From NCBI GenBank assembly GCA_017852795.1, contig JAFMKU010000014.1, forward strand, positions 1 through 44,216: 44,216 nt of DNA, in the 5' to 3' direction. The position numbers and the translations under genes are program-made. This document shows, in pieces, positions 1-8,988 of this stretch (the first letter of the stretch is position 1; the number at the start of each line of letters is the position of its first letter). This DNA is from Candidatus Neomicrothrix sp. (GTDB taxonomy: Bacteria; Actinomycetota; Acidimicrobiia; Acidimicrobiales; Aldehydirespiratoraceae). The notes beneath the pieces were generated by a model. The model saw nothing but the letters and a program-made list of their open reading frames with translations. It was not told where the DNA came from and searched no databases.

Positions 1-694
1 AAGCCGGAGCGACCACGACGGTGGTGTATTCCATGGCGCCGAGCTCTTCAAGGGTGGCAACCGACTGGGCCACGGTCGAAGCTTTCTGACCGATCGCCAC
101 GTAAATGCACTTCACCCCCAGACCCTTCTGGTTGAGGATCGTGTCGAGCGCAATGGTGGTCTTGCCGGTCTTGCGGTCGCCGATGATGAGTTCTCGCTGC
201 CCACGGCCGATCGGGATCAGGGCGTCAATGGCTTTGATGCCGGTCTGCATCGGTTCGTGCACCGGCTTGCGACCGGTGATACCGGGGGCCTGAATTTCCA
301 TGCGGCGAGGCTGCACGTTGGTCAGCGGGCCTTTGCCATCGATCGGCTCACCGAGCGGGTTGACTACCCGTCCCAGCAGCCCGTCACCGGCCGGAACCGA
401 CAGAATGTCGCCGGTGGCGACCACGGTCTGGCCTTCTTCGATGCCGTCGACTTCGCCCAGTGCCACGGCACCGATCGAGTCTTCGTCAAGGTTGAGCGCC
501 AGTCCGATCACTCCGTTTTCGAAACGGAGCATCTCGTTCACGGCGGCGTCGGGCAGGCCCGACACTCGGGCGATGCCGTCGCCCACCTCGAGCACGCGGC
601 CCACGGTGGTCTGCTCAACCGACGGCGAGAACCCTTCAAGGTTTGCCTTCAGCGCTGCAGTGATCTCTGCGGTGTTGATTTGTAGATCAGCCAT
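1..694 (-). CDS. atpA: ATP synthase F1 subunit alpha (N-terminal part, cut by window edge)
   Basis: Nucleotide-binding, mostly regulatory alpha subunit of the F1 head of ATP synthase. The first 231 residues are visible. They show the beta-barrel start, a Walker A loop GDRKTGKT at about residues 172-179, and the typical [20 protein letters not shown] context. The ATG at 692-694 gives [11 protein letters not shown], as expected for the family. It lies 48 bases after atpH on the same strand and is the last gene of the atp operon inside the window; gamma, beta and epsilon should follow beyond base 1. The identification is secure; only the C-terminal two thirds are missing. Confidence 0.97.
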   Translation of the reverse strand, partial: MADLQINTAEITAALKANLEGFSPSVEQTTVGRVLEVGDGIARVSGLPDAAVNEMLRFENGVIGLALNLDEDSIGAVALGEVDGIEEGQTVVATGDILSVPAGDGLLGRVVNPLGEPIDGKGPLTNVQPRRMEIQAPGITGRKPVHEPMQTGIKAIDALIPIGRGQRELIIGDRKTGKTTIALDTILNQKGLGVKCIYVAIGQKASTVAQSVATLEELGAMEYTTVVVAPA

Positions 695-742
695 TGGTTT
701 GGTTTCTCTCTGGTGTCTTCGGTCTGGTTCGGACGATTACGG

Positions 743-1267
743 TCAGCCGAGATGGCTCTTGACCTGGGCGAGACGGCTGCGAACGCTGCCGTCGATAACG
801 GTGTCTCCGATGGTGGTGACAATCCCCCCGAGCACCGAGGGGTCGACGGTCACGCGGACGTCGACATCGTGACCGGTGGCCTGCTTCAGCGATGCAGCCA
901 AGCGGGCTTTCTGGTCATCGGAAAGTTCGATAGCGGAACGGACCTCAGCCAGGGCCCGGCCTCCGGCTGCGGCCACGTTGTTCACGAGGGCCTTGGCGAT
1001 CTGCGGGAGATCGGCTGCGTGGCCGGCACCAACCACGAGTGACACCATGGCGGTGGTGACATCGGAGGCTTTGCCGCCGAGCAGGTCTTCGACGATCTGC
1101 TGACGGGTAGCCGCCGGGATCCGCGGATCGCTGAGGGTCGAACGCAGTTCGTCGTTGGCCTCAACTGCCTGCGCGAACCGCAGGAACTCGTCGTCAGCTC
1201 CGGAGTTGCCTTCGGCCCGAAGGACCGAAAGAAGAGCGGATGCGTAACCGTCGATTGTGTTGCTCAT
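743..1267 (-). CDS. atpH: ATP synthase F1 subunit delta (OSCP), free-standing
   Basis: Peripheral-stalk subunit that joins the b dimer to the top of the alpha3beta3 head. It has 174 residues, normal for a stand-alone delta/OSCP. The N-terminal six-helix domain begins MSNTIDGYASALL. The C-terminal part carries the conserved GGIVTTIGDTVIDGSVRSRL stretch. In mycobacteria delta is fused to a b-like subunit; here it is separate, preceded by two independent b-type genes. It lies 20 bases after the b gene, within the operon. No odd features. Confidence 0.95.
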   Translation of the reverse strand: MSNTIDGYASALLSVLRAEGNSGADDEFLRFAQAVEANDELRSTLSDPRIPAATRQQIVEDLLGGKASDVTTAMVSLVVGAGHAADLPQIAKALVNNVAAAGGRALAEVRSAIELSDDQKARLAASLKQATGHDVDVRVTVDPSVLGGIVTTIGDTVIDGSVRSRLAQVKSHLG

Positions 1268-1287
1268 AATGGTCTTTCCTGTCCGGG

Positions 1288-1824
1288 TCAGCCTGCGCCA
1301 ACGCGGGAGATGTAGTCGTCGATCAACGAACGCTGAGTGTTGTCGTCAAGGTTGTTGCGTACCACCGCGTCAGCGGCGCTACGGGCCTGAGCTGCGACCG
1401 CAGCCCGAAGGTCGGCCAACGCCTGTTCGCGTTGGGCGGCCACGTCGATGCGGGCACGTTCCTTGGACTCGAGGGCGTCGGCTTCGGCTCGGGCGATCAG
1501 ATCGGCTTCGAGTTTGACCGCCTGTTGACGGGCCTCAGCAATGATCGCTTCGGCTTCGGCTCCGGCATCACCCAGCGACGACGTCAACGCCTGCAACTCG
1601 GCTTCGGCGTCGCTTCGAGCCTGCTCGGCCGACGCCAGTTCGCCTTCGATCCGGGCTGTGTTAGCGGCCATCGCAGCGCGGATCGCCGGGAGCCCCTTCC
1701 ACAGGAACAAGGCCAGCACGATCGAGAACGCCACCGTTCCCCAGATGAACTCGTCAATGACGTGAGGAATCAGGTACCCGTTACCGCCTGCGGCCCCTTC
1801 TTCTGCTGCGAACAACAATCCCAT
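1288..1824 (-). CDS. atpF: ATP synthase Fo subunit b
   Basis: Peripheral-stalk b subunit of 178 residues. A short N-terminus ends in HVIDEFIWG, followed by one membrane helix (about residues 27-48) and a long Ala/Glu/Arg-rich coiled coil that would run up to delta. It follows a second, related b-type gene (1837-2370) by 12 bases and precedes atpH. By comparison with the cyanobacterial operon order c-b'-b-delta-alpha, this copy next to delta is the b subunit. Which copy is b and which is b' is inference from gene order; that both are stalk subunits is clear from topology. Confidence 0.93.
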   Translation of the reverse strand: MGLLFAAEEGAAGGNGYLIPHVIDEFIWGTVAFSIVLALFLWKGLPAIRAAMAANTARIEGELASAEQARSDAEAELQALTSSLGDAGAEAEAIIAEARQQAVKLEADLIARAEADALESKERARIDVAAQREQALADLRAAVAAQARSAADAVVRNNLDDNTQRSLIDDYISRVGAG

Positions 1825-1836
1825 GGTCAGCTCCGA

Positions 1837-2370
1837 TCAGTTGGCCGAAAGGGCCTGGTCGATGACGTTCTGCTGTGCTGCGGCGTCGATGTCAGCTCCG
1901 AGCACCACCGAAGCGGCACCAACAGCCAACGAGGCAACATCGCTTCGCATCCCGGTCAGCGCCTCGGCCCGGGCCTGTTCAATCTCGGCCTGCGCGCTTC
2001 GTCGCATCTCGGCGATTTCCGCATCGGCTTCGGCTTGAAGCACCGCCCGACGTTCGTCGGCAGCAGCACGAGCCGCCCCGATGATCGTTCCTGCTTCGGC
2101 CCGAGCAGCAGCCAGCGCTGCCGCGTGATCCCGTCGGGCCTCGCCCAACGCGGCGGTGGCGGCATCAGCCGCGTCCTTACCGGATTGGATAGTGGCAGCC
2201 CGCTTCTCCATTGCCCCGACAATCGGCGGGAGCAGCACGAACTTCATCATTGCCCACAAGGCAAAGAAGAAGATCGCGGCCCAGAACAACTCGTTCATCA
2301 CAGGGATGACCGGGTTCGGGGGAGCAGTATCGGTAGCGCCCTCAGCAGCGAGGATCCAGAGCGTGGTCAC
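1837..2370 (-). CDS. ATP synthase Fo subunit b' (second b-type subunit)
   Basis: Second b-type stalk subunit, 177 residues. The membrane segment is near residues 25-50 (ELFWAAIFFFALWAMMKFVLLPPI), followed by a long Ala/Arg/Glu coiled coil. The PPIVGAMEKRAATI motif after the helix is typical of b/b' proteins. The start is GTG at 2370, preceded by GAGGTGA four bases upstream. It sits directly after atpE and before b. The two copies differ strongly in sequence, so a heterodimeric b/b' stalk as in cyanobacteria and plastids is likely rather than a recent duplication. Confidence 0.9.
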   Translation of the reverse strand: MTTLWILAAEGATDTAPPNPVIPVMNELFWAAIFFFALWAMMKFVLLPPIVGAMEKRAATIQSGKDAADAATAALGEARRDHAAALAAARAEAGTIIGAARAAADERRAVLQAEADAEIAEMRRSAQAEIEQARAEALTGMRSDVASLAVGAASVVLGADIDAAAQQNVIDQALSAN

Positions 2371-2415
2371 GAAATCACCTCAGGTGGTACGAATAGGAAA
2401 TTGGCCGCGTACACC

Positions 2416-2441
2416 GGTCGGGTGGAACAAACCACCCGATC
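2416..2441 (-). promoter_or_regulatory. Hairpin between atpE and the b' gene
   Basis: Perfect 8-bp inverted repeat (TCGGGTGG at 2418-2425, CCACCCGA at 2432-2439, loop of six). A G-U and a G-C pair at its base extend it to 10 bp. It lies 16 bases beyond the atpE stop on the transcribed strand. No T-run follows, so it is not a standard terminator. A role in mRNA processing or in raising c-subunit yield over the downstream subunits is inference. Confidence 0.5.
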
Positions 2442-2457
2442 CCGGAGGCCAAGGAAA

Positions 2458-3573
<1,116 letters not shown>

Positions 3574-3577
<4 letters not shown>

Positions 3578-4086
3578 TGATACTCCTTCGTTTCGGAGAG
3601 GTCGTTTGAGATCGTAGCCGTCACCGTTGCAGAGAAATCCTGCGAAGGTGAGGGCTTCAGCCCGGGAAAGGCTAGCGAGGCAGACACGAAACGCATCTCC
3701 CAAAACAGCAATCCGAGGTGAGAAATCACAAGCGTGAGGCCAAGCGGGACCAAATCGGCCCAGCTGGCGTCACGAATGAGCAGCACCGCGACGGCGATCA
3801 GACCGAGCCGAATGAGGAACCCGAACAGCGCCGAGGCTGCCATCAACGCTAAGGAAATCCGGGCGGCCCAACCGAGCATGGCTGCCGCTAGCAGAAAGTT
3901 CAGCACCACGATCGCCAACCCGTAGGCCACCGATGCCGCACCGCTGATTCCCCAGAATGCCGCGCCGAGTCCGACCAGCACCGGGGCGACGAGCACCCCA
4001 CGTCGGGCCAGGTCCTTCGCGACCTGAACCGCCGGTGAGGGACCTTGCATCGAACTGGTGAGCGGGTTCGCGGCGGTCGAAGTCAT
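3574..4086 (-). CDS. Putative ATP synthase accessory membrane protein (AtpI/subunit I-like)
   Basis: A 170-residue protein with four predicted membrane segments (about residues 28-48, 50-73, 78-103, 106-128) and a polar tail. The position just upstream of atpB and the four-helix layout match the ATP_synt_I type of protein, which assists c-ring assembly or ion supply in other bacteria. No catalytic motif is visible. It overlaps the previous gene by ATGA (4083-4086) and atpB by GTGA, so all three are probably translationally coupled. Family assignment rests on topology and context more than on a diagnostic motif. Confidence 0.7.
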
Positions 4087-4403
4087 GACGACGGCACCCT
4101 GTCACGATTTCGTTCGTCCATCAAGGACTGGGTTTGGGCTCGCAGGTGAGCGGCTTCGGCTCGAGCCTGTTGCGCCTGAGCCAGCGCGGCATCCATGCCC
4201 CGCCGCCAGTCGTAGTACACCTTCAGGGTTGCCCCTACCGCCCCGAGGACGAGCAGGGTCAGCGTCAAAACGGGCCGAATACCGAACTGGGTGTCAAGCC
4301 AGAGCCCGACCATTGCCAACAGCACCGGGGCCAGGACCAGATCAAATCCTCCGTGGGATCGCCATAGTGCGCTGTGAAGATCGCGCTGCTCTGATGGCTT
4401 CAT
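4083..4403 (-). CDS. Small ATP synthase accessory protein (AtpZ/ATPase_gene1-like)
   Basis: A 106-residue protein from the ATG at 4403 (MKPSEQRDLHSALW); AAGGA lies upstream. Two membrane helices (about residues 17-35 and 42-62) are followed by YYDWRRGMDAAL and a charged Ala/Gln/Arg-rich helix likely to be a coiled coil. A two-helix protein at the head of an atp operon matches the ATPase_gene1 group. The frame opens further upstream at 4520, but that extension is cysteine- and proline-rich and crosses a promoter candidate. It is the first gene of the atp operon here. Confidence 0.65.
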   Translation of the reverse strand: MKPSEQRDLHSALWRSHGGFDLVLAPVLLAMVGLWLDTQFGIRPVLTLTLLVLGAVGATLKVYYDWRRGMDAALAQAQQARAEAAHLRAQTQSLMDERNRDRVPSS

Positions 4404-4458
4404 CCGGAGTCCTTGGCCTTCGCGACACCCCCCGTTGGGCGCTCGTGAATTGGTGCAC

Positions 4459-4487
4459 AAGCTAACCCACCGTTCGGGCGCTGGCAA
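4459..4487 (-). promoter_or_regulatory. Candidate promoter of the atp operon
   Basis: On the minus strand a TTGCCA box (4482-4487) is followed after 17 bases by TAGCTT (4459-4464). This sits in the 146-base gap upstream of the first atp gene and would give a leader of about 50 bases before its ATG at 4403. The spacing and boxes fit a housekeeping sigma promoter. Confidence 0.4.
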
Positions 4488-4549
4488 CTCGGACGGCGAG
4501 TACTGCGACCCCACCGACAAGCAAGAAGCTCTGGCGGGTCAGCGAGCCG

Positions 4550-5566
4550 CTACCCGTCAGGGATCCCGTCGACCCACGGCACCGCAAGTTCGGCAAAACT
4601 CACCGGCACTCCCAGGCGTGACGCCAGCCGCTCAACTGTCGGGAACCGGTCACGGCTCGGGATCACAAACCGTACGTGATCCGGTCGATGACGAACCACC
4701 AGATCAGCCGCGGCTGGGATCAGCTCCAACGCCACACCGACCGAGCAAACCACCAAAACTCGCGGCCCCCCAGCCGCCGAAACATCTTCGGCAAGCAACG
4801 CGGCGGGCACTGCCTCAAGCAGGCTGAGCCGGGGCGGGATCGGTTCAACCAACTCCGGTTGGGTCACACCGATCGCAGCCGGGTCTTCAACGACCAGACA
4901 ACGCAGCCAACGTTCGCGGGCCATCCGGTTGACCGGATCAGACGGGGCTCCGGGCCGCCGATGCTCCGAAATGCGCCGGACCGTGTCGGCCAGGGTTGGT
5001 TCGATCGGCCGGTCGGCGTGGAGCAGCACCCCGGCCTCGCGATCGAAACGACCCACCCCTACCTCCAACTGGGACCCGTCGGGCCCGGTGACGATGCGAC
5101 CAACTTCGAGCCCGGCAACTTCGGCCCGCACGATGCCGTCCTCAACCACCCGGTCCGCTCCGCAGCGTTGGATCATCGCTTCAAGTTCGCCGATGCCTTC
5201 CGGAGTCGGGTGAGGTTCGGTCAGGGCGGCTGGTTCCACCGGTACCACTCGGCCGGCTACCAACCCGAACACGGTCGCCGCTGGTGCCAGCAGCGCGGCA
5301 CGGCGGGCCTGCACCTCGGCGTGGTGCTCAAAGACCAGGTGGGGTTTGTCGAGCCCTTCTCGATCCATCCAGATCAAGATCCCGCCCAACACGGCAAGGC
5401 TCTCCGACGACGAAACAATGACGTGCGTCGACGCGTCAGCAACCACCACCCCAAACGGGCGGGCCGTTACCGACGCCTGTTCAAGGTCGATACTGAAAGA
5501 GTCCCGGGCGATCGCTCGTGCCCGAGCCCGCTCTAGCCCCTCCCGGCGTGCGGGATCGAGGCTCAT
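4550..5566 (-). CDS. Hypothetical protein between rpmE and the atp operon
   Basis: I do not recognise this 338-residue protein. The ATG at 5566 (MSLDPARREGL) lies 7 bases after the rpmE stop; the frame opens earlier but would overlap rpmE. It appears soluble, with no signal peptide or membrane helix. The N-terminal part has Val-rich strands (FGVVVADASTHVIVSSS), the middle a helical and Glu/Arg-rich section, and the C-terminal part an alternating pattern (RVLVVCSVGVALELIPAAADLV) resembling a Rossmann-like strand-helix unit. It occupies the slot where prfA and prmC stand in mycobacteria, but there is no GGQ motif and no methyltransferase NPPY motif, so it is neither. Confidence 0.8.
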   Translation of the reverse strand: MSLDPARREGLERARARAIARDSFSIDLEQASVTARPFGVVVADASTHVIVSSSESLAVLGGILIWMDREGLDKPHLVFEHHAEVQARRAALLAPAATVFGLVAGRVVPVEPAALTEPHPTPEGIGELEAMIQRCGADRVVEDGIVRAEVAGLEVGRIVTGPDGSQLEVGVGRFDREAGVLLHADRPIEPTLADTVRRISEHRRPGAPSDPVNRMARERWLRCLVVEDPAAIGVTQPELVEPIPPRLSLLEAVPAALLAEDVSAAGGPRVLVVCSVGVALELIPAAADLVVRHRPDHVRFVIPSRDRFPTVERLASRLGVPVSFAELAVPWVDGIPDG

Positions 5567-5573
5567 TGAGCGC

Positions 5574-5858
5574 TCAGCTTTCGTCGTCGCCGGCCTCGGC
5601 CGTGTCAGCCTTGCGACGCTGTCCGTAACGCTTCTCGAAGCGTTCCACACGACCCGCAGTGTCGACGATCTTCATCTGACCGGTAAAGAACGGATGGCTC
5701 TCGCTGGAGATCTCCACCTTGGCCAACGGATACTCGTTGCCGTCTTCCCAGACAATGGTTTCGCTGGTCTGAATGGTCGAGCGAATAATGAACGACGTAC
5801 CCGCCGAGGTGTCCTGGAACACAACTGGTCGATACACGGGGTGGATTTCGGTCTGCAT
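5574..5858 (-). CDS. rpmE: Ribosomal protein bL31, zinc-free (C-minus) type
   Basis: Large-subunit ribosomal protein, 94 residues. The sequence [16 protein letters not shown] and the later [11 protein letters not shown] and [10 protein letters not shown] are diagnostic of bL31. No cysteine is present, so the zinc-binding CxxC set of the C-plus form is missing. The ATG at 5858 has GGAG six bases upstream; an earlier in-frame ATG at 5870 lacks this. It lies 14 bases after rho, the classical rho-rpmE pairing. If a second, zinc-binding bL31 exists elsewhere, this copy could be a zinc-starvation form; that cannot be judged here. Confidence 0.95.
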   Translation of the reverse strand: MQTEIHPVYRPVVFQDTSAGTSFIIRSTIQTSETIVWEDGNEYPLAKVEISSESHPFFTGQMKIVDTAGRVERFEKRYGQRRKADTAEAGDDES

Positions 5859-5872
5859 AGCGATCTCCAAGG

Positions 5873-7456
5873 CTAGGAGGCAAGGCCGCGGGAAGCGACC
5901 TCGCGAAGAAATTGGTCGTTGTTTGCGGTGGCGGCAACCTGTTCGGTCAACGCCGCTAACGCTCCAACCGGACCGACGCTATCGAGCAGTTCACCAATCG
6001 CCGAGTGCAGCGCCTGGCGGGCCGCCCCAGCCGACTCGTCAACAAGAAGATCTTCGCGGTTGGTCACGGTACGTCCGACATCCAAAGCCGGGTGCATCCG
6101 TCGCATCGCCGCCCGCTGATCGAGCCGCAGTTGCTGATTTGCGGTAGCAAAGAATTCTTCACCGATGGTGTCGTCCAGTACCGAACCGGAATCGGCGAGG
6201 ACGGTGGAAAGCATGGTCAGCGATCCTCCCTCAGCCACGGCACGGGCCGCTGAGAGGAAACGTTTGATCGGATACACCGCGGCCGGTTCCAAACCTCCGG
6301 CCAGCGTTCGGTTCGATGGAACGGCCTCCTGGTTGTAGGCCCGAACCAGACGGGTGATGCCGTCAACGATGAGCACCACATCCCGGCCGCTTTCCACCAT
6401 GCGCTTGGCCCGTTCGACAGTGACTTCGGCCAGCGCGATGTGTTCATCGGCCGGTCGATCAAATGTTGAAGCGATCAGCTCGCCATGGACCAGCGCCGAC
6501 CGAAACTCGCTGACGTCTTCAGGGCGTTCATCAACCATCAACACGATCAGGTGAACGTCAGGATGGTTGGTCTCGATGGAACGGACCACGTCACGAAGCA
6601 GACGGGTCTTTCCCGACCGCGGTGGGGCCACGATCAGGCCTCGCTGCCCTTTACCGAGCGGGGCCAGCAGGTCGATCAGTCGACCGGTCAGGTCCTCGCG
6701 GTCAGCGGAGCGTTCAAGGGTCAGCAGCGACGTCGGCTGCACCGGTGTCAAGTGCTCGAATTCGGGTCGGTCGGTGGCTTGCTCAACGCTTCCGCCGTTG
6801 ACCGTCTCGACCGAAATCAGGGCCGGGTTCTTTTCGTTTCGGTTGGCGGGTCGGCTAGGGCCGGACACGACATCGCCTTTGCGGAGGCCAAACTGGCGGA
6901 CCAACTTGACCGGCACGTAGGTGTCGTCACGGCTCGCCAGCAGACCATTGACCCGAATGAACCCGTACCCCTCCGGCCGCAGGTCAAGCAGACCTTCGAC
7001 CGGGCTCGGCACCCCATCCCAGGCTTCGGTGCCCTCGGACCGGGTTTCACGGTCCCGTCCTCGACGCCGACGCCGACGGTTTCCTGGTTCGGTCTTGCCA
7101 TCGGCGGCAGAACCAGCCGCGTTGTTGGCATCGTCGCCCGAATCATCGTCACTCGAGTCATCGTCGCCCGAATCATCGTCACCCGAGTCATCGTTGCCCG
7201 CGTCATCGTTGCCCGCGTCGCTGGCGGCCGCTTCGTGACTGGTCGCAGCGTCTTCGCTCTCAGCTGGTTCGCTCTCGGCTGCGTCGTCACCGCCCACGGC
7301 ACCATCTCCGCCAGCCGCCAGGTCAAGGATCATGTCGATGATCTCGCCTTTGCGGGCTCGCGACCCCGGTTTACGACCCAAAGCGGTCGCAATCTCGGTC
7401 AACTCATCTCGGTCTTTTCGTTGCAACGTTGACCGTCGCATCTCCGTGGTCTCCAC
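5873..7456 (-). CDS. rho: Transcription termination factor Rho with long acidic/basic insertion
   Basis: Hexameric RNA helicase that ends transcription; 527 residues against about 420 in E. coli. The start is GTG at 7456 with GAGGAG upstream. Order: Rho N-terminal helical domain (1-48), an Asp/Ser/Gly/Glu-rich segment (about 50-120) with pentapeptide repeats, an Arg-rich patch (127-134), an RNA-binding cold-shock-like domain (about 150-215, [10 protein letters not shown]), then the ATPase core with Walker A APPRSGKT near 278-285 and [12 protein letters not shown]. Actinobacterial Rho proteins often carry such insertions, which bind RNA. The C-terminus [11 protein letters not shown] is complete. 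Confidence 0.97.
   Translation of the reverse strand: METTEMRRSTLQRKDRDELTEIATALGRKPGSRARKGEIIDMILDLAAGGDGAVGGDDAAESEPAESEDAATSHEAAASDAGNDDAGNDDSGDDDSGDDDSSDDDSGDDANNAAGSAADGKTEPGNRRRRRRGRDRETRSEGTEAWDGVPSPVEGLLDLRPEGYGFIRVNGLLASRDDTYVPVKLVRQFGLRKGDVVSGPSRPANRNEKNPALISVETVNGGSVEQATDRPEFEHLTPVQPTSLLTLERSADREDLTGRLIDLLAPLGKGQRGLIVAPPRSGKTRLLRDVVRSIETNHPDVHLIVLMVDERPEDVSEFRSALVHGELIASTFDRPADEHIALAEVTVERAKRMVESGRDVVLIVDGITRLVRAYNQEAVPSNRTLAGGLEPAAVYPIKRFLSAARAVAEGGSLTMLSTVLADSGSVLDDTIGEEFFATANQQLRLDQRAAMRRMHPALDVGRTVTNREDLLVDESAGAARQALHSAIGELLDSVGPVGALAALTEQVAATANNDQFLREVASRGLAS
7138..7212. repeat. Five tandem 15-bp repeats inside rho
   Basis: Five consecutive 15-base units begin at 7138, 7153, 7168, 7183 and 7198. 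They share the pattern CCCGARTCATCGTCR on the plus strand and encode DDDSG-like pentapeptides in the acidic insertion of Rho. A degenerate sixth unit follows. Tandem units that keep the frame can change copy number without breaking the gene. Confidence 0.85.
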
Positions 7457-7599
7457 GGCTATCTCCTCACCTCAAGCCCGCGTCAGGAACTCATCAACGC
7501 CAAGCAGATCGTCGGGGTGCTGCCGCTGCCCACCGAGGCCTTCCGAAAGGCGAGCCAACCGGCCGGGCTAAACGACTCTGTGAAGGCTAGCGCCGCAGA

Positions 7600-8988
7600 T
7601 CAGCGACGCACGCTCTCCACAAAATCTTCCACCATCGTCAGATCGTTGGGCAACCTGCTTACTTGTTCGTCTCGTTCGAAAAGATCGGCGAGGTGTTCGG
7701 GGAGCGCCGGTCGGATCCCGGTGGCCTGCTCGACCGCGTCCGGGAACTTCGCCGGGTGGGCGGTGGCCAGCGTGACCACCGTTTCGTCGGCCCGACGTTG
7801 AGCCCGAGCGGTCCCGATCCCTACCGCGGTGTGGGGATCAACCAGCATTCCGTGGCGTTGCTGCACGTCGGCGATGATCGACAACGTCTCGTCGTCTGAG
7901 CATCGTCCACCCACAAACTCTGCGACCAGCTGCTGGTGCTGGTCCGAGGTCAACGCCGCGACCCCGGTCTGTCGAAACGTGCGAAGCAACGCTTCGGTTG
8001 CCGCACCATCTTCACCCAACAACTCAAACAGCAGCCGTTCAAGATTTGACGAGATCTGGATGTCCATGCTCGGCGAGAGGGTGGGTACGACCTGCTCTGC
8101 TCGCATCTCGCCGCTAACCAGCAGACGAGTCAGGATGTCGTTGGTGTTCGAGGCCACGATCAACCGATCCACCGGCAACCCCATACGGCGAGCGCCGTGA
8201 CCGGCGAACACGTTGCCGAAGTTGCCGGTTGGGACACAGAAGGTGGTTGGCTGCTGACCTCGGCCAAGTTGCTGCACCGCCCAGACGTAGTACACCAGTT
8301 GCGCCATCACCCGAGCCCAGTTGATGGAGTTCACCGCCGACAACCGGACCCGATCCCGGAACGGTTCATCGGCGAACATCGCTTTGACCAGGTCCTGACA
8401 GTCGTCGAACGTCCCGTCGATCGCCACCGCGTGGACGTTGGGGGCATCCAACGTGGTCATCTGGCGTCGCTGCACTTCGCTGGTGCGACCCTGAGGGAAC
8501 AAGATCACCATGTCGATCAGTTCACTCCCCCGCACCGAGTCCATGGCTGCCGACCCGGTGTCGCCGGAAGTGGCCCCCACGATCGTGATTCGTTCGTTGC
8601 GGCGCCGCAGCTCATGATCAAAAAGCCGACCGACGAGCTGCAACGCCACGTCTTTAAACGCCAGCGTTGGCCCGTGAAACAACTCCAGCAAGTAATGCCC
8701 GTCTTCGAGTTCGACCAGCGGGCACACTTCGGCGTGACGGAACGTGGCGTAGGCCTCGGCAACCATCTCGACAAACGAGTCCTGATCGATGGAACCAGCA
8801 ACGAACGGGGCCATCACCGCGGCAGCTACCGCCGAATAGTCCCCCTCGGGCAGCCCATCCAGCGAAGGCCAGGCATCGGGCAGGTAAAGGCCACCATCGG
8901 GAGCCAACCCCCCAAGCAGCGTGTCGGCAAAGCCGATCTCCGGGGCCCGGCCGCGGGTACTGCGGTACGTGACCACGGCGCGGCTCAC
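7600..8988 (-). CDS. thrC: Threonine synthase
   Basis: PLP enzyme that converts O-phospho-L-homoserine to threonine; 462 residues, the long form. The N-terminus MSRAVVTYRSTRGRAPEIGF and the motif FHGPTLAFKDVALQ, whose Lys (about residue 112) binds PLP, are diagnostic; GATSGDTGSAA is the phosphate-binding loop. The GTG start (8986-8988) overlaps the hom stop as GTGA, so it is probably coupled to hom. The homoserine kinase gene that usually follows is not present between thrC and rho (143 bases without a gene). Confidence 0.96.
   Translation of the reverse strand: MSRAVVTYRSTRGRAPEIGFADTLLGGLAPDGGLYLPDAWPSLDGLPEGDYSAVAAAVMAPFVAGSIDQDSFVEMVAEAYATFRHAEVCPLVELEDGHYLLELFHGPTLAFKDVALQLVGRLFDHELRRRNERITIVGATSGDTGSAAMDSVRGSELIDMVILFPQGRTSEVQRRQMTTLDAPNVHAVAIDGTFDDCQDLVKAMFADEPFRDRVRLSAVNSINWARVMAQLVYYVWAVQQLGRGQQPTTFCVPTGNFGNVFAGHGARRMGLPVDRLIVASNTNDILTRLLVSGEMRAEQVVPTLSPSMDIQISSNLERLLFELLGEDGAATEALLRTFRQTGVAALTSDQHQQLVAEFVGGRCSDDETLSIIADVQQRHGMLVDPHTAVGIGTARAQRRADETVVTLATAHPAKFPDAVEQATGIRPALPEHLADLFERDEQVSRLPNDLTMVEDFVESVRR

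Noticed and set aside
4550-5566. Unknown gene after rpmE considered as release factor 1 or PrmC
   Set aside because: No GGQ motif and no NPPY methyltransferase motif are present.
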